This document shows positions 58,533 to 64,000 of a stretch of DNA of 64,000 nt, one piece after another (the first letter of the stretch is position 1; every line of letters starts with the position of its first letter). The stretch is from positions 372,001-436,000 of the forward strand of contig JAECYW010000011.1 in assembly GCA_023014335.1 (NCBI GenBank), in the 5' to 3' direction. The position numbers were made by a program, and so were the translations under genes. The notes beneath the pieces were generated by a model. It made no database searches and had not been told where the DNA came from. It saw only the letters and a program-made list of their open reading frames with translations. This DNA comes from Galerina marginata (taxonomy: Eukaryota; Basidiomycota; Agaricomycetes; Agaricales; Galerinaceae).

Positions 58533-59555
58533 ATCCGTTTTCTGGACCACCCACTTTTTCCTCTGTCCGCACCCGATGACTACCCAAAAATAATCAAGTC
58601 AGGTATCGATGAAGAGGGACAGCACCCAAAATCGCCACCAATAACCGGCCCTAGTGGTATAGTTACCCTCCTATACCGCATAGGTCATCCTCAACTACTT
58701 GAGCGCATCCTTGACGTTGAAAAGACAAAGGAGTTCGACCTTCTGATTCGTACTGGGTCAGATTTTCTTAACGATCTGTATGTGAGGAGACGGGGCAGAG
58801 TAGTTGAGGTGAGATTCAACGTTAGCAACGTTGGCTTACTCTTGTGACCTACTTATTGGTATTCAGTTCGGTTTCATCAGTGAGGGCAAATACGCACAGC
58901 CTGGTATGCGTTTCCGCATCGAGACTCGGCCCCTCGACTCCCCATTCCAACCCATGGAGGGATCTTGGACTCCGCTGTCCACCTCCGACCTCGGGTCAGT
59001 GTGGAACGGCTCCGAGCACTGGGTCCGCTGCCAAGGCGCTGAATTTACCAAGGCAATATGGTTCCATAACCATTTCGACCGTCCTGATCTCTCGGTCAGT
59101 TGGAGCGGCATGTCCGCTGCAGAGAATGTCGCCCTTTCGACGTGGATGAAGAAGCGACGTGAGGCTATCGACGAACGAGAAAACAAGGTAACGGCCGAGT
59201 ACGAGGAGCGTAAGACGCAATTCGGCGATAAATTCCACCCAGAGGAGGACAGATTGGCTAGACTTACCAGTTATAAACGTCGAACTGCATGTCGTGCCGA
59301 TTGTGGGGTGGAAAACGCGACGTTCACCTGTTCAAAATGCAAGATGACGCGTAAGTATATGTATTGTGACGGCCTGCCCGTGTTGTAGGCTCGTTAACAT
59401 GGGTCTCTATGCAGGATACTGCAGCCTTGCCTGCCAGTCAAACGATTGGAAGGTCAGTTTTAACAGTATACCACGTTTTCTCCTGACACATACTACTAAT
59501 TCAGTACCACAAAACGTACTGTGGCACGGAGCCATCCATCCCCGCAGAGTTCTGA
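58533..59555 (+). CDS. MYND-type zinc-finger protein, 5' end unresolved
   Basis: Four exons join in phase: 58533-58808, 58867-59350, 59415-59452 and 59505-59555. The C-terminus is a MYND finger: CRADCGVENATFTCSKCKMT, RYCSLACQSNDWK and YHKTYCG, then a stop 10 residues later. The preceding 250 residues (for example PKIIKSGIDEEGQHPKSPP, GSWTPLSTSDLGSVW) form the N-terminal domain typical of agaric proteins with a C-terminal MYND. No start codon lies in frame with the first exon. A likely upstream exon near 58379-58465 ends at a donor whose phase disagrees with this exon, so either a further exon is missed or the gene carries a frameshift. Confidence 0.7.
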
Positions 59556-60040
59556 ACCGTAATGCGAACTGCGACATTGAGTGATTCGTTTTCCTTTAAA
59601 TTTCATAACGAAACTGTATTCACTATTATTGGCCTTCGACTTTATCTCACTGTTAAATAGCATGCTTTGAAGGGCGTACTCGTTAATAAAGTGACCTAGT
59701 CGAAATCGTGCTGGCAATCTTCATCGTGTTGAGATAATTCTTACTATTTATAAATCGCATTCCAATCAAGCCTGAAGTAAATATTATTTCGACCCGTCGA
59801 CATACAGCTCGAAGATACCTGTCCTGAATATCCAAAGCTGCCCTTAAAATTTTAACGGCCAAAAATCAATCATACCGATTCACTTTTTACTTTTAGGGAC
59901 AACTTTAGTTACAACATCAGTCGAATACCTTGTCAATGAAAATATTGCTTTATTTCGTTAAGAAATCAGAGCTCGATGGCATCAGGAAATTTCTAATATT
60001 ATAAGCGCCTTAAAGGCCAGCCTTCGAGAACTAATTAATA
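59556..60040. other. convergent intergenic, nothing seen
   Basis: AT-rich 3' regions of two converging genes, with no other feature. Confidence 0.4.
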
Positions 60041-60931
60041 TCAGGCTTCCTGACGCATTTTCTTCTTCTTGACCTGCCTAATTTTGTAGATAGCTAAGGC
60101 CACACCCACAATCGAGGTAAGTCCCCCTAATGTAGAACCGACGATCGTTGCGACATCGCTTGCACTAAGACCGGAGTGGGAGGAAGAGGAAGAAGATGAC
60201 GACGGCAATGGGATGGGTGAAGTTACGGATCCTGGTGAAGTTATAGATCCTGGTGAAGTTATAGATCCTGGTGAAGTTATGGATCCTGGTGAGGTGGATT
60301 CGGCAGCTGAAGTGTAATTCCCAAAGCAGATGGCAGAAGTGCTCGGGTTCACACATTCAGTCCCATCCTTGTCGCCAACGCAAAGTTGTAGGATGCGAGA
60401 ATCGGTGCAAGAGTAGTCCGTCCCAAGCGTGCATGAAGTTGAATCGCAGCAGGCATACTGCGCTCCTACTGGTTGAACTTTCATAAAGTCTACAAGCGGC
60501 TGTGCGCACTGCTGGCTGTTTGGAACCACTAGGCTAATTTGCTGACATCCAGAGGCGGCGCAAGCGTGCTGCTCGAAGATGCCTCCAATGCAGAATGTGA
60601 GGTAAGGAAAGTTACCTGACCGGAATGATGTGTCGGTACATGATTGGAATGGCGGTTCAGTCTGGTCGAGGCAGGAACCAGGGAGGCCGCAACATCGGAA
60701 AGTGAAGGTTGTGTTGATGATGTTGGCGAAGGTGTCGGTCATGAGTTGCGTGTCACTAGCCCCTGTATCGCATTGTGCGTTAAAGCCATAGGGGTCTGGC
60801 TGAGACATTCTGAAAGAAAGGGCCGAAGTAAAAAGACAAAGTGGAGACAATTTGTGAAGTACTCACGAAGCTGGAGGATTGCAGCAAGACGTGAGCTGTA
60901 GGGAAGTTGATTGAACCAGGTAGACTCGCAT
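60041..60931 (-). CDS. Cys-rich single-pass membrane protein
   Basis: Exons 60931..60867 and 60809..60041 give 277 residues. Residues about 25-170 hold some 18 cysteines in pairs (FRCCGLPGSCL, HACAASGCQ, YACCDSTSCTLG), so a disulphide-stabilised extracellular domain. A Ser/Pro stalk with four TSPGSI/V repeats and a serine run follows. Then comes a membrane helix (VATIVGSTLGGLTSIVGVALAIY) and a basic tail (KIRQVKKKKMRQ). This layout is shared by many uncharacterised agaricomycete proteins, possibly surface sensors. The first exon (MRVYLVQS) is a poor signal peptide, and translation could instead begin at MSQPDPYGF, leaving the signal unexplained. Confidence 0.6.
60228..60299 (-). repeat. four 18-bp coding repeats (TSPGSI)
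   Basis: GATCCTGGTGAAGTTAT recurs at 60228, 60246, 60264 and 60282. It encodes the stalk repeat of the Cys-rich membrane protein and keeps frame. Such repeats change copy number easily. Confidence 0.8.
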
Positions 60932-63631
60932 GGCGCGTTAAGTACTGCCTATTAATACCCCTGTGAGCGGCATAATGCGATGAACTGACAAATACAGCTC
61001 TTAAGAAAGACCAACGGTCGACGAGAAATACTAATAACCTGGCAGATGATCATGATTGTGGTACTATTTGAATCCAGCGTGGGGAAGAGCGTGCAGATAC
61101 TGGTATCTTGAGACGGACGGGCAGCATGAAATCGACGGGGCATCTACATTGGTGTCGTGTTTAATTTTCCACTAATTCCTCTGTTTGTGGTGGATCTTCA
61201 CTCTCAACGAGGAACGATAGTGTTGGTCTTAATATCCCAGCGTGCGGGATCTCGGCTGAACTTGAAGGCAGTTCGATCAAGAAAAGATAGGATAGGATAA
61301 AACCAGAGAGCTCCGGAAAATTCGAAGGGATGGAGGCAAATAAAGCTGTGTCGGGTTCTGAAACCACAGTAGGAGACCCACACGAGAAGGATCCACGGGT
61401 ATGAACTTGCATAAGTTGCCCTCAGGAAGACCGAACAAGGAAACAAGACGCAGAAAATGATCTCCTGAAGGGTGAGCCACGCAGCCTCCACGTTGTAGCG
61501 ACCCATCTTCGCGAGGAATCCATGGATAGTGCATTCGCGCGCCATTTTCCGCTGACCCACAGTAGTGGTATTTCTTGGGCAAGAAAATTAGCATCCTATC
61601 GCGAGCGGTAAAATGCGTTATGATCGGTGATGTACGCGCAGCACCAATTCTCGTTCCGAGTGGCTGGGCGTACGGGTATTGGCGATCCGATGGTAAAGCA
61701 GTAAGAGAATCTGCAGTCTATTTGTTGCAAGCCGACACAAATATACATTTTCTCATGAGCCTGCTAAAAGCACGTGTCAAGCTGCATCGACTATTTGAAG
61801 CGCTAGTACTAGAAACCTTGGGATCGAAATTTGTTCGAGGTCAGATGAAAAACCATGACACCAACCTTGGAAGAACTACGGACAGAGAAAACCAGTAGAC
61901 TGGAGCAGGGGGTAATCGCAGGAGCATCGGCGTAAATCCCAGTAAGTAACCTCAAATGGCGATCAACGAATGATTTCTGGGGTCGATTCAAGCGCAGGCC
62001 GCTCATATTTGAGCATGCCATTAAAGAAATGCGAGCCATGGGTCCTGACAGGTTCAGCGAGGATCGGCCACTCAAGAAGACCAGCACCTCGACCAAAATC
62101 GCGAACGCGAGATGGGATGTAGCAAGGTAGCTTGGCTACAAGAGAAAAAAAATAGTCGAACTTGTCGTACTTCGAGAAAGGTGTTCGTACTCACACAGAT
62201 TTGCCGAAGTCAATACGACCGCCTTCCAAGCTACCCAGAAGTAAATGGATGTCGATTATCTGGAGATTCCTACTGATAAGTCACGGGCGGACGGCTTGAG
62301 GGGGAAAGGGGCCAGCAGACTAGACCGACGACATAGATGCGCATATATGCATACCTTAAACTGTTCAACATCAACGGCCATGAAAGTGTGCATTCAAGAG
62401 ACCAGTGGCAGCAAAGTAATTTGTATGATTCCAGTAAGAGACCAATTCTTCATTGAAGTCGGGCAGCCTACATAAGTGGACAAGATCATCTGAGAGTGCA
62501 CAAGAACTCGCCGAATGAATGTCAACCATTACATCTCAAGTTCTTTATGAACCTAGCATAGCAGTCTCAATACGGGAATTTCATCGAGTACTTTGAAACG
62601 AGAATGCTTGTCAAGAGCTAGAATCCGAGCGTAATTGAAAAATGTTGTCGGTTCACCGTTCTCGGTAATGCTTCGCCGTCCTCTCCGCCTCATGACGACC
62701 AGAAAAACGGAGAAGAGCCTTTGATTGTGTGCGGGATTATCCAGTTATCTTCGATCACATACTCAATATGGACAACAAGGCGCTCTGGCACCTCAACAAG
62801 GAGGATAGGACAGGGAAAGATGAGCTCGACAGCCCCGGGGCGCGGCGGGCGCCGCAGTGCCAGAGGTTTGGAAACTACTATAGAGCAGCCGGTGATGCAG
62901 CTCCAGGACATGGTGAGTTACTATGGCCGAGTTTTCGATGTGGCCTAACTCCCAAGGTGTTCGACAGTCGCCAAGGACCAGCGATGGAGTTGAATCTCCC
63001 TCGACGATGAGCTGCCCTGTTTGTTTTAGGTCTGATCGCCAAACAAATGCAACGACGGCCCGGAATTTTTATTCTGCAACGGCCATCTCTTCGACGACAC
63101 TCTTGCTTCTGCCAATTGTTGGCTGCAGCCACGAAGTTTTTTTTGTTTTGAACCTTGTGGTATTGACTTCTCTTCGATATACCACATACAATATAGGGAT
63201 GAAGAACATAAAGCCTTCAAGGCCATTTCACCACCTTACATGGCTGGTTACTGGTACGCCAATGCACAGCTTCAATCTGGAAAAGAACGATTCCTTTGAG
63301 ACTAACATGATCGAGGTAGGACACCTTATTTCACCTTGACCATGCCCCGCAATGCAGCACTATAAGCTAAACCGCCATTGCTGTCAGAATTTCCCAACCG
63401 ATGTAATCGGGACGAAGTCGAAGCTGATGTCAGGTCGATGAGAATACAAAACCGTGGCACTCAGGAAGCCTAGAAGCATGCTGAACGCTTGGTGAGCCCG
63501 CTTCTTTGTTAATTGTGGGGCATTATTTAAGTGGAGCGACAGCACAATGGTCGCCGAGGCGAACGTCATTTGGCCTCCTACCTCATTTACGGGCATTGGA
63601 GTTCTAGCGCTCCTCGACTCTACTTCAGAAC
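60932..63631. other. long gene-free stretch, unassigned
   Basis: Several open frames overlap around 61161-61594 on the minus strand and 62690-63340 on the plus strand. None has a recognisable domain, signal or consistent exon chain. No tRNA or repeat was recognised. Confidence 0.3.
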
Positions 63632-64000
63632 ATGCTTCCCCATTTTGCACTCCAGAATGTCGCATTTATATGCTGTCTAGCCTCTCTTGCGCTGGGTCAA
63701 GACCTACGAGGGCTGTTAAACCAACAAGCACCCGGTGTTAACATCTCCATCGTCCTACCTGGTGAACCCGCTTTTGCCAACGCCAGTCGTCCATGTACGT
63801 CATCTCCCATATTCTGGTGTTCTTGTGATGGTTTTGACGCTTTGCGTATTCAGTCAATCTGCGATTCGACTTCAAACCAGCAGCCGTCGCATTCCCAACA
63901 ACAGTACAAGAAATCTCTGACATCGTGAAGCTGGGAGATATAACCAACCACCAAGTTGTAGCTCGTAGCGGTGGAGTAGGTCATCATCCCTACCTTCATA
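63632..64000 (+). CDS. secreted FAD-linked oxidase, BBE-like (5' part)
   Basis: Exons 63632-63794 and 63854-63975 give the first 95 residues, and the gene leaves the window inside the next intron or exon. A signal peptide (MLPHFALQNVAFICCLASLALG) is followed by the start of the FAD-binding domain: FNLRFDFKPAAVAFPTTVQE, then ISDIVKL, HQVVARSGG. This matches the entrance of berberine-bridge/glucooligosaccharide-oxidase-type flavoproteins (PF01565, AA7), in which the RSGG motif is followed by HSY with the FAD-linking His. Such enzymes oxidise sugars or small aromatics and release hydrogen peroxide. Whether the His is present cannot be seen, because a GTAGGT donor follows. Confidence 0.8.

Noticed and set aside
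61161..61594. Three overlapping minus-strand frames of 83-118 codons
   Set aside because: All three frames are open over the same DNA, none shows a domain, and no exon partners were found.
62721..63010. Two plus-strand frames near 62.7-63.0 kb
   Set aside because: Considered as an exon of a BTB- or nuclease-like gene, but the residues fit no family motif and no adjoining exon was found.
1..64000. CRISPR arrays, bacterial operons, rRNA or tRNA genes
   Set aside because: None seen. Repeat arrays present are tandem minisatellites without regular unique spacers, and gene structure is fungal.

Overview
This window is nuclear DNA from a mushroom-forming basidiomycete (Agaricomycetes). The genes are dense and cut by many short introns (about 45-80 bp). 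The gene families are typical of that group: three F-box proteins, two MYND zinc-finger proteins, an HNH-type protein, an APH-like kinase, a CBM1-bearing CE15 esterase and a GH95 fucosidase. No bacterial operon signals were seen. Gene models were made by hand: each join was checked for GT-AG (or stated exceptions), reading phase and family motifs.

Layout. Positions 1-8,400 are gene-poor and repeat-rich, with a 96-bp minisatellite, a degenerate ~75-bp tandem array and AT-rich repeat debris. Positions 8,471-33,832 carry HNH-like, F-box, APH-like kinase, F-box, a Ser/Pro-rich protein with a vacuolar-sorting-type motif, OTT_1508-like deaminase, F-box, a PPxY membrane protein and a large multi-pass membrane protein. 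A 458-bp miniature LTR element (TRIM) lies at 24,964-25,421. Positions 37,029-38,506 hold a secreted glucuronoyl esterase with a cellulose-binding module, followed by a decayed Ty1/copia relic (about 39,100-40,350). Positions 41,809-47,145 form a small locus of two divergent paralogous secreted peptides, a decayed dioxygenase fragment and two tandem 2OG-Fe(II) dioxygenases. Positions 48,536-54,670 carry a 19-exon GH95 alpha-L-fucosidase convergent with a secreted phospholipase B. After that come two MYND genes, a Cys-rich single-pass membrane protein and, at the right edge, the start of a secreted BBE-type FAD oxidase.

How the genes fit together. The secreted esterase, fucosidase, phospholipase and FAD oxidase fit extracellular degradation of plant or microbial polymers by a saprotroph or plant-associated fungus. 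F-box, MYND and deaminase-like genes belong to families usually expanded in these genomes.

The two most interesting signals are (1) the TRIM, which has identical LTRs, a 5-bp target duplication, a polypurine tract and a 15-nt complementarity suggesting Tf1/sushi-style self-priming, and (2) the pair of divergent secreted peptides sharing an SCxCPCxI-LRDDG-SC core across a conserved intron, next to duplicated oxygenases.
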